DNA of 64,000 bases, taken from positions 62,001 through 126,000 of the forward strand of contig NZ_BSFI01000008.1 in NCBI RefSeq assembly GCF_027922265.1, read 5' to 3'. This document shows, piece after piece, positions 7,529-15,193 of the stretch. The translations under genes were made by a program, and so were the position numbers. Source of the DNA: Hansschlegelia plantiphila. Its GTDB lineage: Bacteria > Pseudomonadota > Alphaproteobacteria > Rhizobiales > Methylopilaceae. Numbering within the stretch: the first letter of the stretch is position 1; each line of letters starts with the position of its first letter. Under the pieces are notes generated by a model. That model did not search any database, was not told the DNA's origin, and worked only from the letters and a program-made list of their open reading frames with translations.

Positions 7529-8638
7529 TCAGCCCGCCCCGCCGGCTCCCGTCACTATCATCCCGCCCAGCATCAGCGCGCCGAACAGCAGGATCACCAC
7601 GGCGCCTAGCGTCTCCATGCCTGCGATCAGCAGCGCCCCGGCGCCCGGCCGCGCCGTCGCGATCCGAAGCGCGGCGGCCTTGGCGCCGACGGCGAACGCC
7701 GCGATCGCGGCGACCGTCACGGACGTCCCCGCCGCCATGGCGAGCGTCGCGAGGATTCCGGCCCAGGCGAGCCCCTGCGCCAGCGCGAACACCAGCACGA
7801 TCAGCGCGCCGGTGCAGGGGCGTAGGCCGACCGCCATCACCGCCATTCCCGCGCGCCGCCAGTCGAAGCGCCCCTGCACAACCGCCGGATCGACGCCGTG
7901 GTCGTGGGCGCAGTCCGGGCCGTGGACATGGGCGGACTTGCCCCGAGCGACGCGGGCCAGGCCCCGTCCCTTGCGCCACAGCAGCACGGCGCCGAGCGCG
8001 AGGATCGCAGCGTAGCTCGACGCCTCCAGCCAGAAGGTCGCGGCCCCGATGGCGATGCTGGTCGCCCCGAGCGCGACGGCGAAGATTCCGACCACCACGA
8101 TCGCAGTCGCGGCCTGCGCGAGGGCGGCCAGCGCCGACAGCATCACGCCGCGGCGAAAGCCTTCGTCGGTCGCGACGAGATAGGAGGAGATCACCGCCTT
8201 GCCGTGGCCGGGTCCTGCCGCGTGGAACACGCCATAGGCGAAGGACAGCCCGACGAGGGATGCGAGCGCGGTCTTGTCCGTGCGGATCGAGCGGATCGTC
8301 CCGGACAGCGCCTGGTAGAACGCCGACTGCATCTCGGCGATCCAGGCGAACATCCCAACCGTCGAGCCGGGCCCCGAGGCGTCGGGTCGCCCGACGCCGA
8401 ACGGCCCGGCGTTCTGGGCGAGCGCATGGTCGACCCCGGCCGCGAGGCAGAGGCAGGCGAGCGCGGCCAGGACGACGAGGCAGCGGGAGGGCCTCCATCC
8501 GTAGCTCCCCTCGTCGTCATTCCGGCCGAAGTGCCGGAATCCAGAGCCATAACCTGAGACAAGTCCGGAGCCGCGGGCGCGTCTGGATCCCGGCACTTCG
8601 GCCGGGATGACGACGGTGGGTCTAACGGACACGTTCAT
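7529..8638 (-). CDS. NicO/RcnA-family nickel-cobalt transporter
   Basis: A multi-pass inner-membrane transporter of nickel or cobalt. It has the family motif HAAGPGHGKAV, a His-rich cytoplasmic loop (HVHGPDCAHDHG) and GLRPCTGALIVLVFAL. As drawn (369 aa) residues 8-42 are encoded by a palindromic repeat and a normal signal-like segment follows near residues 50-70. An ideal ribosome binding site (GAGGGGAG) and ATG stand at 8498, but that ATG is one base out of frame with the signal sequence; a single-base indel there would give a conventional start. The gene follows the DUF1007 gene by 34 nt, a common pairing in nickel/cobalt systems. Direction of transport is not settled. Confidence 0.82.
   Translation of the reverse strand: MNVSVRPTVVIPAEVPGSRRARGSGLVSGYGSGFRHFGRNDDEGSYGWRPSRCLVVLAALACLCLAAGVDHALAQNAGPFGVGRPDASGPGSTVGMFAWIAEMQSAFYQALSGTIRSIRTDKTALASLVGLSFAYGVFHAAGPGHGKAVISSYLVATDEGFRRGVMLSALAALAQAATAIVVVGIFAVALGATSIAIGAATFWLEASSYAAILALGAVLLWRKGRGLARVARGKSAHVHGPDCAHDHGVDPAVVQGRFDWRRAGMAVMAVGLRPCTGALIVLVFALAQGLAWAGILATLAMAAGTSVTVAAIAAFAVGAKAAALRIATARPGAGALLIAGMETLGAVVILLFGALMLGGMIVTGAGGAG
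8512..8616. repeat. palindromic repeat, family A copy 2 (inside apparent NicO 5' end)
   Basis: Ends CGTCGTCATTCCGGCC and GGCCGGGATGACGACG face each other, and the inner halves carry ATCCAGAGC and GCGTCTGGAT. Same layout as 7403-7507 and 55130-55229. This copy is read through by the NicO frame, giving a peptide with VVIPAEVPGSRR and GFRHFGRNDD that is repeat-derived rather than transporter sequence. Confidence 0.8.
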
Positions 8639-8672
8639 GCTCCACGCGTGACGGGTAAGGGGGAGTCACGCG

Positions 8673-9320
8673 TCACTTGCAGGCGACGAGCAGCGTGTTG
8701 GAGAACTGCGCGCCGAAGTTCGACCCCGGCGACAGGCCGGTGAAGAAGCTCTCGGACAGCGTCTTGGCCTGAGTCGGGTCCGGCGGCTTCGGCCGGTCGA
8801 GATCGACCCCGCAGCCCATAGGCGCCGAGACGGTCTGCGCCGGGTTCTCCTTGGCGAACTCGAAGGCGACGAAATAGGTGGGGTCATAGACCTCGACCCT
8901 GAAGGGCTCGCCTTTCGCGGGCGCGTTGTCCTTCACGGGCAGGGTGAAGTGCAGCGTCAGCAGCCCCTTGTCGTCGCTCTCCAGCCAGTAGTCGACGGGC
9001 TTGGCGAACACGATGCGCTGGTCGCGGAACTTGCCGAAGGTGAAGAACTTGAACTCCTCGAGCGAGGTCACGTTGACCTCGGCGAGCGGCGCCAGCTCCT
9101 CGCGCGACAGCTTGCCGTCGCCATTCGTGTCGAGCCCCTGAACGGCGAAGGACGAGAACATCTCGTCGAAGGTCCAGGCGTGGCGAACGGAGGCGACGCG
9201 ACCGTCGGGGCCATAGACGATCTCGCTGCGGGCGGTGACCCAGACATGCGGATGCGCCTGCACGGGCGTTGCGGCGGCGATCAGCAGAAGCGCCGCGAAA
9301 ACGGGTCGCCAGAAACTCAT
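8673..9320 (-). CDS. DUF1007 family periplasmic protein
   Basis: A 215-residue exported protein with a Sec signal (about residues 1-23, cut after VQA) and the DUF1007 hallmark HPHVWV directly after it. A calcium-binding EF-hand-like loop (DTNGDGKLSREE, near residue 63) is visible. The N-terminal HxH could bind nickel or cobalt. GAGGGG lies 6 nt before the chosen ATG; the frame continues upstream to 9482 but without family sequence. It precedes the NicO transporter gene in the same direction, so it is likely the periplasmic partner of that transporter. Confidence 0.85.
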   Translation of the reverse strand: MSFWRPVFAALLLIAAATPVQAHPHVWVTARSEIVYGPDGRVASVRHAWTFDEMFSSFAVQGLDTNGDGKLSREELAPLAEVNVTSLEEFKFFTFGKFRDQRIVFAKPVDYWLESDDKGLLTLHFTLPVKDNAPAKGEPFRVEVYDPTYFVAFEFAKENPAQTVSAPMGCGVDLDRPKPPDPTQAKTLSESFFTGLSPGSNFGAQFSNTLLVACK

Positions 9321-9465
9321 CACAGCCCCTCGAATCGCCCGCTCTTTGTTACGTCCGACTGGGGCCGAATGGCGGCGCCCGGTCCTCGCCCGATGTCTCG
9401 GACGGCGAGGCGCGGTCACGAACCCGCCATCGCGCGGTCCTGGCCGTTCATTCCCGGCAGGGCCC

Positions 9466-9491
9466 GGAACCGTAAAGGCCATGCTGGGGTT
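9466..9491 (+). promoter_or_regulatory. candidate EcfG-type promoter of the first ku gene
   Basis: GGAAC (9466-9470), a 17-nt spacer and GGTT (9488-9491) lie about 35 bp before the ku ATG. The EcfG general-stress consensus is GGAAC-N16/17-CGTT, so the -35 is perfect and the -10 has one mismatch. Confidence 0.5.
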
Positions 9492-9525
9492 GTGTTAGCG
9501 GCTTAACCCGGAGTCCTCACGCGCC

Positions 9526-10335
9526 ATGGCCGCACGGTCGTTCTGGAAGGGCTATCTCAAGCTGTCGCTCGTCACCTGCCCCGTCGCGATGACGCCTGCG
9601 ACGACCGACAACGAGAAGGTCCGGTTCCACACGCTCAACCGCAAGAGCGGCGCACGCGTCGTGAGCCGCTACGTCGACAGCGTCACCGGCGCCGCCGTCG
9701 ACGAGGACGACGAGGTCAAGGGCTATGAGCGCGGCGAGAACGATCACGTCATGCTGGAGGACGACGAGCTCGACGCCGTCGCCCTCGAAAGCACGCGCAC
9801 GATCGACATCGAGATGTTCGTGCCCAAGGATTCGATCGGCTGGATCTGGTACGACAAGCCGCATTACCTGACCCCCAACGATCAGGTCGGGGAGGAAGCC
9901 TTCGCCGTCATCCGGGAAGCCATGGCCGCGACCGAGACGGTCGGCGTCTCGCGGCTCGTGATGTATCGCCGCGAGCGCGCGGTGATGCTTGAGCCGCGCG
10001 ACGACGGCATCGTGCTCTGGACGCTGCGCTACGGTGACGAGGTCCGCGATCCCAAGGATTATTTCGGCGACCTCAAGGGCGACAAGGTCGACCCGAAGCT
10101 GCTGACGCTGGTGAAGACGCTGATCGAGGAGCGCTCCAAGACCTGGTCTCCCGACATGGTCGACGATCCGGTTCAGACGCGTCTGCTGGAGCTCATCGCC
10201 TCCAAGAAGAAGGGCCGCAAGCCCGCCTCCCGTCCCAAGACCGACGCTCCGGCCGCGACCGGCGGCAACGTCGTCAGCATCATGGACGCGCTGCGCAAGA
10301 GCCTGGCGTCCGAGGGCAAGGGGCCGAAGCGCTAG
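9526..10335 (+). CDS. ku: Ku DNA end-binding protein
   Basis: A 269-residue bacterial Ku that rings broken DNA ends for non-homologous end joining. It opens with RSFWKGYLKLSLVTCPV, the family signature, and has KVRFHTLNRKSG near residue 36 and a Lys-rich C-terminal tail (after about residue 225) that in the family binds LigD and DNA. It converges on ligD and differs from the second ku at 13004. An EcfG-like promoter lies upstream, fitting stress or stationary-phase control. Confidence 0.94.
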   Translation: MAARSFWKGYLKLSLVTCPVAMTPATTDNEKVRFHTLNRKSGARVVSRYVDSVTGAAVDEDDEVKGYERGENDHVMLEDDELDAVALESTRTIDIEMFVPKDSIGWIWYDKPHYLTPNDQVGEEAFAVIREAMAATETVGVSRLVMYRRERAVMLEPRDDGIVLWTLRYGDEVRDPKDYFGDLKGDKVDPKLLTLVKTLIEERSKTWSPDMVDDPVQTRLLELIASKKKGRKPASRPKTDAPAATGGNVVSIMDALRKSLASEGKGPKR

Positions 10336-10366
10336 AAACCTCCGGGGTTAGCGTAAGGCCGCCTCG

Positions 10367-10461
10367 CCGTCACGCCCGCGCCTTCGCGGGTGTCCACGAC
10401 TTGGGCGCAAAGCTCCACGTTCCGGAAAGTCGTGGATACCCGGCTCCGCCGGGCATGACGG
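10367..10461. repeat. palindromic intergenic repeat, family B copy 1
   Basis: Outer ends CCGTCACGCCCG and CGGGCATGACGG, inner halves GTCCACGACTTGG and AAGTCGTGGATAC. The same architecture is at 29427-29518. It fills the gap between the convergent stops of ku and ligD, where it could stop transcription from both sides. Confidence 0.8.
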
Positions 10462-10467
10462 GGCGTT

Positions 10468-12999
10468 TCACCCGCGCTTTCGCCGGGCCGGCGCCTTGTC
10501 GCCCGCGCCTTCCGGAATGGGCTTCGCCGCCGCGCGAAAATCCTCCCACGGGTCCGACTTCAGCGCCGCGAGGCGGGACGGCGTGTTGGCCACCGTGAAA
10601 TAGGCCGGGCCGATCGCGGACCCGAGCTCCTCCCAGGCGAGCGGCATCGACACGCCGGCGCCGGCGCGCGCCCGGGTCGAATAGGGCGCGACCGCCGTCG
10701 CGCCGCGGCCGTTGCGGAGATAGTCGACGAGGATCTTGCCGCCCCGTTTCGCCTTCGTGACGGTCGCGACGAACTTGTCCGGTTCGTCGGCCGCCATCGA
10801 GTCGGCCATCGCTTTGGTGAAGGCCTTGGTCGCCTCCCAGCCGGCGGACGGCTTCAGCGGCGACACGACATGGAGGCCCTTGCCGCCAGAGGTCTTCACG
10901 AAGGCGGCGAGCCCGGCCTCCTCGAGCCGCCGCTTCACCTCGAGCGCGGCCGAAATGACGGTCTCCCAGTCGACGCCTTCGCCCGGATCGAGATCCATGA
11001 TGATCATGTCGGGCGTCTCGATCGCGGCGAGCGTCGAGCCCCAGGGGTGAATTTCAAGCACGCCGCCCTGCACCAGGCCGAGCAGCCCCGCCCGGTCGTT
11101 GATGGAGAGCAGCGCCTCGGCCGACGGGTCCTTCGGGTCCGGCGTCTGGATGATGGAGGCGCTTGCGCCCTTCCAGGCGTGTTTCTGGAAGAAGCACTGC
11201 GCCGCGAGCCCGCCGGGGCAGCGCAGCAGCGACAGCGGCCGGGCGACGATGAACGGCGCGATGCGCGGCCAGACCTCCATGTAGTAGTCGGCGAGACCCT
11301 CCTTGGTGACGCCGTCCTCCGGCCAGTACAGCCGCTCTGGATGGGTGAGCTTCACCGCGGGCCGGGGCGCCGGCTTCGACGGCGCGGCGGTCGCGTTCTC
11401 GCGGACGACCTCCTCGGCCGGCTTGTCCTCGCGCAGGCCCCGGAACGAGGCGTGCCTGAGGTGGTGGTCGCCGGTCCAGGCGCGGAACTCGATTTCGGCG
11501 ACCAGTTCCGGGCGCACATAGCGGAGGCCGCGCGCCTCGTCGGCGGTCAGCCGCCCGGCGAAGGGCGCCTCCTTCGTCCGGATGCGTTCGAGACGCGCGA
11601 ACAGCCGCTCGGCAACCGTCGCCGTGAAGCCGGTGCCGACGCGGCCGACATAGCGAAGCTCGTCGCCCTCATGGACGCCGAGCGCCAGCGACCCGATCGC
11701 GTTGCGCGACGTCGAGGACGGCGTGAAGCCGCCGATGACGAACTCCTGGCGCTCCACGCATTTCGACTTGATCCAGCCCTTGCCGCGCCCGGAGGCGTAA
11801 GGGGCGTCCTTCTGCTTGGAGACCACGCCTTCGAGGCTGAGCCGGCAGGCGTGCTGCAGCACCAGCCCGCCGTCGTCCTCGAAATGCGCGCTGTATTTGA
11901 TCGGGCCGTCGGCTGCGCCGAGCAGCGTCTCGAGCGCCGCCTTGCGGTCGAGAAGCGCGGCGCCGGTGAGGTCGTAGCCGTCGAGGTGGAGCAGATCGAA
12001 GGCGTAATAGGTGAAGCGGTCGCTCCGGCCCTCGCTGAGGTCGGCCTGCAGCGCGGAAAAGTCGGACGCGCCGGCCGGGCCCTCGACCACCAGTTCGCCG
12101 TCGATCAGCGCGGTTCCGGCCGGGAGCGCCTGGAGCGCCGCGATCACCTGCTTGCCGAACTTCTTCGTCCAGTCGAGCCCGCTGCGGGTCAGCAGCTTCA
12201 CCCGCCCCGCCTCGATGCGGGCGAGCAGCCGGTAGCCGTCGAACTTGATCTCGTGGACCCAGCGGGTTCCGGCGGGCGCCTTGGCCGAAAGCGTAGCGAG
12301 CGCAGGCGGCGTGAAGGCGGGCAGCGGGCCTTTGCGCGCCTTCCTGATCTTCGAAGGATCGACCACGACGGTCGTCTCTTCCTGTGGCTCGTCGCGCTCG
12401 ATCTTGCCGGTCTTCGACGACCAGCCCGGCTCCTCGCCTGCGACCTGTTCGACGAGGCGGCCGGTCTTCACCGACTCCGGCCGCTCTTCGAGAATGTCGG
12501 GCGCGTCCTCGGCGCGGGCTTCGTCGTCGTCGCCCTTGATCAGCAGCCAGTTCTCGCGCTTCTCGCCGCGCTTGCCGGCCATGCGGACGAGATGCCAGCG
12601 GCCGTGCAGCTTCTCGCCATGGATCTCGAACTCGAGATGCCCCTTGGCGAAGCCCCTGGCGGCGTCGCCGATCGGGGACCAGCTGCCGCGATCCCAGACG
12701 ATGACCGAGCCGCCGCCATAGTCGCCCTTCGGGATCGTGCCTTCGAAGTCGCCATATTCGAGCGGGTGGTCCTCGACATGGACCGCAAGACGCTTTTCGC
12801 CGGGGACGAGGCTCGGCCCCTTCGTCACCGCCCAGCTCTTGAGGACGCCGTCCATCTCGAGCCGCAGGTCGTAATGCAGCCGCCGCGCGTCGTGCTTCTG
12901 GATGAGGTAGGCGTCGCCGGTCCCCGACGCGGCGTCGGCGCCGGCCGGCTCCCTGGTGCTCTTGAAGTCCCGCTTGCGGCGATAGACGTCGAGCGCCAT
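10468..12999 (-). CDS. ligD: ATP-dependent DNA ligase LigD (phosphoesterase-ligase-polymerase)
   Basis: An 843-residue multidomain end-joining enzyme. Domain order is 3'-phosphoesterase (about residues 25-165; KHDARRLHYDLRLE with catalytic His), ATP-dependent ligase (about 225-530; KFDGYR with the adenylated lysine, EGVVSK and WIKSKC), and primase-type polymerase (about 545-835; DLDPGEGVDW metal site, SGGKGLHV). It trims, fills and seals double-strand breaks with Ku. Its ATG follows the stop of the second ku by 4 nt, so the two form an operon read from an EcfG-type promoter at 13892. Confidence 0.96.
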   Translation of the reverse strand: MALDVYRRKRDFKSTREPAGADAASGTGDAYLIQKHDARRLHYDLRLEMDGVLKSWAVTKGPSLVPGEKRLAVHVEDHPLEYGDFEGTIPKGDYGGGSVIVWDRGSWSPIGDAARGFAKGHLEFEIHGEKLHGRWHLVRMAGKRGEKRENWLLIKGDDDEARAEDAPDILEERPESVKTGRLVEQVAGEEPGWSSKTGKIERDEPQEETTVVVDPSKIRKARKGPLPAFTPPALATLSAKAPAGTRWVHEIKFDGYRLLARIEAGRVKLLTRSGLDWTKKFGKQVIAALQALPAGTALIDGELVVEGPAGASDFSALQADLSEGRSDRFTYYAFDLLHLDGYDLTGAALLDRKAALETLLGAADGPIKYSAHFEDDGGLVLQHACRLSLEGVVSKQKDAPYASGRGKGWIKSKCVERQEFVIGGFTPSSTSRNAIGSLALGVHEGDELRYVGRVGTGFTATVAERLFARLERIRTKEAPFAGRLTADEARGLRYVRPELVAEIEFRAWTGDHHLRHASFRGLREDKPAEEVVRENATAAPSKPAPRPAVKLTHPERLYWPEDGVTKEGLADYYMEVWPRIAPFIVARPLSLLRCPGGLAAQCFFQKHAWKGASASIIQTPDPKDPSAEALLSINDRAGLLGLVQGGVLEIHPWGSTLAAIETPDMIIMDLDPGEGVDWETVISAALEVKRRLEEAGLAAFVKTSGGKGLHVVSPLKPSAGWEATKAFTKAMADSMAADEPDKFVATVTKAKRGGKILVDYLRNGRGATAVAPYSTRARAGAGVSMPLAWEELGSAIGPAYFTVANTPSRLAALKSDPWEDFRAAAKPIPEGAGDKAPARRKRG

Positions 13000-13003
13000 C
13001 GGC

Positions 13004-13864
13004 TCAGCTCGCCTTGCGGCGCGACGCGTCGGCGGGCTTGCTCGCCGGCGCCTTGGCCTTTTTCGCAGGCGCGGGCTTCGCCGCCGTCTTTCCGCCGCCT
13101 GCGCTCAGGCGCAGCGCCTCCATGAGGTCCACGGACTTCGTCGGCGCCTTCGGCTTGATCGGGGCGATCTTGCGGCCTTCGATCTTCGCCTTCACGAGAT
13201 CGGCGAGCGCCGCCTCGTAGCGGTCGTCATAGGCCGCCGGATCGAACTCGCCGCGCTTGGTGTCGATGATGTGCCGCGCGAGATCGAGCATCTCGCCCTT
13301 GATCTTCAGCTCGGGAAGACCGCTGAAGGCTTCCTTCGCGGACCGCACTTCGTAGTCGAAGTTCAGCGTGGATGCGACGAGACCGGGCCCGTGCGGGCGG
13401 ATCAGCAGGGTGCGCATCCGACGGAACAGCACCGTCTGCGCGATCGCGACGACCTTCTTGGCGCGCATCCCCTCGCGGATGAGGTCGTACGCCTCCTGCG
13501 CTGACCGGTCGCTCGGAGCGAGGTAGTACGGCTTGTCGAAATAGACGTCGTCGACGTCGCCGCATGAGATGAACGCATCGACGTCGAGCGTCTTGTCGGC
13601 TTCCGGAACCGCGGCCGCGACCTCGTCGGGCTCGAGCACGACATAGTCGCCGGAGGCCACCTCGTAGCCCTTCACCTGATCGTCGTGCTCGACGACCTTG
13701 CCGCTCTCGGAATCGACGAACTCGCGCCGGACGCGGTTGCCGGTCTCGCGGTTCAGCGTGTGGAACGCGATGCGGTCGGAGGTCGAGGCGGCGGTGTAAA
13801 GCGCCACGGGGCAGACGACCTCGCCGACCTTCAGGAAGCCCTTCCAGTTCGCTCTTGGCGCCAC
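13004..13864 (-). CDS. ku: Ku DNA end-binding protein (second copy)
   Basis: A 286-residue Ku paralogue of the gene at 9526, starting RANWKGFLKVGEVVCPV and carrying RIAFHTLNRETG near residue 31. The C-terminal tail (about residues 225-286) is very rich in Lys, Ala and Pro (KPAPAKKAKAP), longer than in the first Ku, and probably binds DNA. It is the promoter-proximal gene of a ku-ligD operon. Two Ku proteins in one locus allow homodimers or heterodimers, as described in rhizobia. Confidence 0.94.
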   Translation of the reverse strand: MAPRANWKGFLKVGEVVCPVALYTAASTSDRIAFHTLNRETGNRVRREFVDSESGKVVEHDDQVKGYEVASGDYVVLEPDEVAAAVPEADKTLDVDAFISCGDVDDVYFDKPYYLAPSDRSAQEAYDLIREGMRAKKVVAIAQTVLFRRMRTLLIRPHGPGLVASTLNFDYEVRSAKEAFSGLPELKIKGEMLDLARHIIDTKRGEFDPAAYDDRYEAALADLVKAKIEGRKIAPIKPKAPTKSVDLMEALRLSAGGGKTAAKPAPAKKAKAPASKPADASRRKAS

Positions 13865-13891
13865 GCGTCGGACTCCCGGAAACGGGACTCG

Positions 13892-13916
13892 AACGCGCAG
13901 GCTTTGGCTTGGTTCC
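13892..13916 (-). promoter_or_regulatory. EcfG-type promoter of the ku-ligD operon
   Basis: Read on the minus strand: GGAAC (13916-13912), exactly 16 nt, then CGTT (13895-13892). This is a full match to the EcfG general-stress consensus. It ends about 27 nt before the ATG of ku, leaving a leader of about 20 nt. Confidence 0.75.
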
Positions 13917-13973
13917 GGAGGGTTCCCTAGGAGCGATCCCGGCGTGAGATCGCCCCTCGGAACCCGGCGCGCC

Positions 13974-15026
13974 TCAGGCTGCTTCGAGCGAGGCCATGTC
14001 GATGACGAAGCGGTATTTCACGTCGCTCTTCAGCATGCGGGCGTAGGCCGCCTCGATATCCTGGATCTTGATGATCTCGATGTCGGAGGTGATGCCGTGC
14101 TTGCCGCAGAAGTCGAGCATCTCCTGCGTCTCCGCGATCCCGCCGATCAGCGAGCCGGCGAAATTCCGGCGCTTGAAGATCAGGCTGAACACCGCGACGG
14201 CGAGCGGGTCCTCCGGCGCGCCGACCTGGCAGAGCGTGGCGTCGCGCTTCAGCAGGCCGAGATATTCGTTGATGTCGTGCTTCGCCGCCACGCAGTCGAG
14301 GATGAAGTCGAAGCTGGTGGCGTGGGCCGCCATCTCGTCCGGATTCTTCGAGATCACCACCTCGTCGGCGCCGAGCGCCTTGGCGTCGGCGACCTTGCTC
14401 GGCGAGGTCGTGAACAGCACGACGTGCGCGCCCATGGCGTGGGCGATCTTGACGGCCATGTGCCCGAGGCCGCCGAGGCCGACGACGCCGACCTTCTGGC
14501 CCGGGCCGACTTTCCAGTGGCTGAGCGGCGAGTAGGTGGTGATGCCAGCGCACAGCAGCGGCGCGACCGCCGCCAGTTCGAGGTTCTCCGGCAGGCGCAG
14601 CACGAAATGCTCGTCGACGACGATCGCCTTGGAGTAACCCCCGAAGGTGACCTTGCCGGTCTCCTTCTCCGTGCCGTTGTAGGTGCCCGTGAAGAACGCC
14701 TCGCAATACTGCTCGAGGCCCTCCTTGCAGCTGGCGCATTCGCGGCAGCTGTCGACCATGCACCCGACGCCGGCGAGCTGGCCGACCTTGAAGTTGCGGA
14801 CCTCCGCGCCGACCTCGGTGACCGTGCCGACGATCTCGTGGCCGGGGCAGCAGGGGTAGATCGTATTCTTCCACTCGTTGCGGGCGGTGTGGAGATCGGA
14901 GTGGCAGACGCCGCAATAGGCGATGTCGATCTTCACATCCTTCGGACCCACGTCCCGGCGCTCAAAGCTGTAGGGGACCAGCGGCTTGTCTGCGGATTCA
15001 GTCGCGTATCCGATGCAGGCGAACAT
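13974..15026 (-). CDS. zinc-dependent alcohol dehydrogenase (YahK/cinnamyl-alcohol type)
   Basis: A 350-residue medium-chain dehydrogenase that would reduce aldehydes with NADPH. The catalytic zinc motif CGVCHSDLH lies near residue 36 and GHEIVGTVTEVG near 60, structural-zinc cysteines are in CRECASCKEGLEQYC near 94, and the nucleotide fold is GLGGLGHMAVK near 178. AAGGAAA lies before the chosen ATG; the longer frame to 15152 adds a non-homologous Arg-rich stretch. It stands alone after the ku-ligD promoter region. The substrate is not defined by sequence. Confidence 0.88.
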   Translation of the reverse strand: MFACIGYATESADKPLVPYSFERRDVGPKDVKIDIAYCGVCHSDLHTARNEWKNTIYPCCPGHEIVGTVTEVGAEVRNFKVGQLAGVGCMVDSCRECASCKEGLEQYCEAFFTGTYNGTEKETGKVTFGGYSKAIVVDEHFVLRLPENLELAAVAPLLCAGITTYSPLSHWKVGPGQKVGVVGLGGLGHMAVKIAHAMGAHVVLFTTSPSKVADAKALGADEVVISKNPDEMAAHATSFDFILDCVAAKHDINEYLGLLKRDATLCQVGAPEDPLAVAVFSLIFKRRNFAGSLIGGIAETQEMLDFCGKHGITSDIEIIKIQDIEAAYARMLKSDVKYRFVIDMASLEAA

Positions 15027-15193
15027 GGGCTTTCCTTCCGTCGTGCGCTCGATGGACGCGGCCGCGCGGAGCTGGGCTTCAGCGCGGGAGGAGCGTCGCA
15101 AAGCGATGAATGGCGATGTCACAGGTTCGCATGGCCCGGCGCTATATTCCACTGGCGACGACGGTCATGCCGGTCTGCGCTCGTGCAAGCGCG

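Noticed and set aside
8191-8562. Antisense and alternative frames across NicO, including one starting at 8498
   Set aside because: The frame at 8498 runs into Arg/Pro-rich nonsense after a few codons; only its ATG and ribosome binding site are of interest (see findings).
13861-13925. A tRNA-like piece (GGGACTCGAAC) near the ku promoter
   Set aside because: No acceptor stem or anticodon arm can be formed around it.
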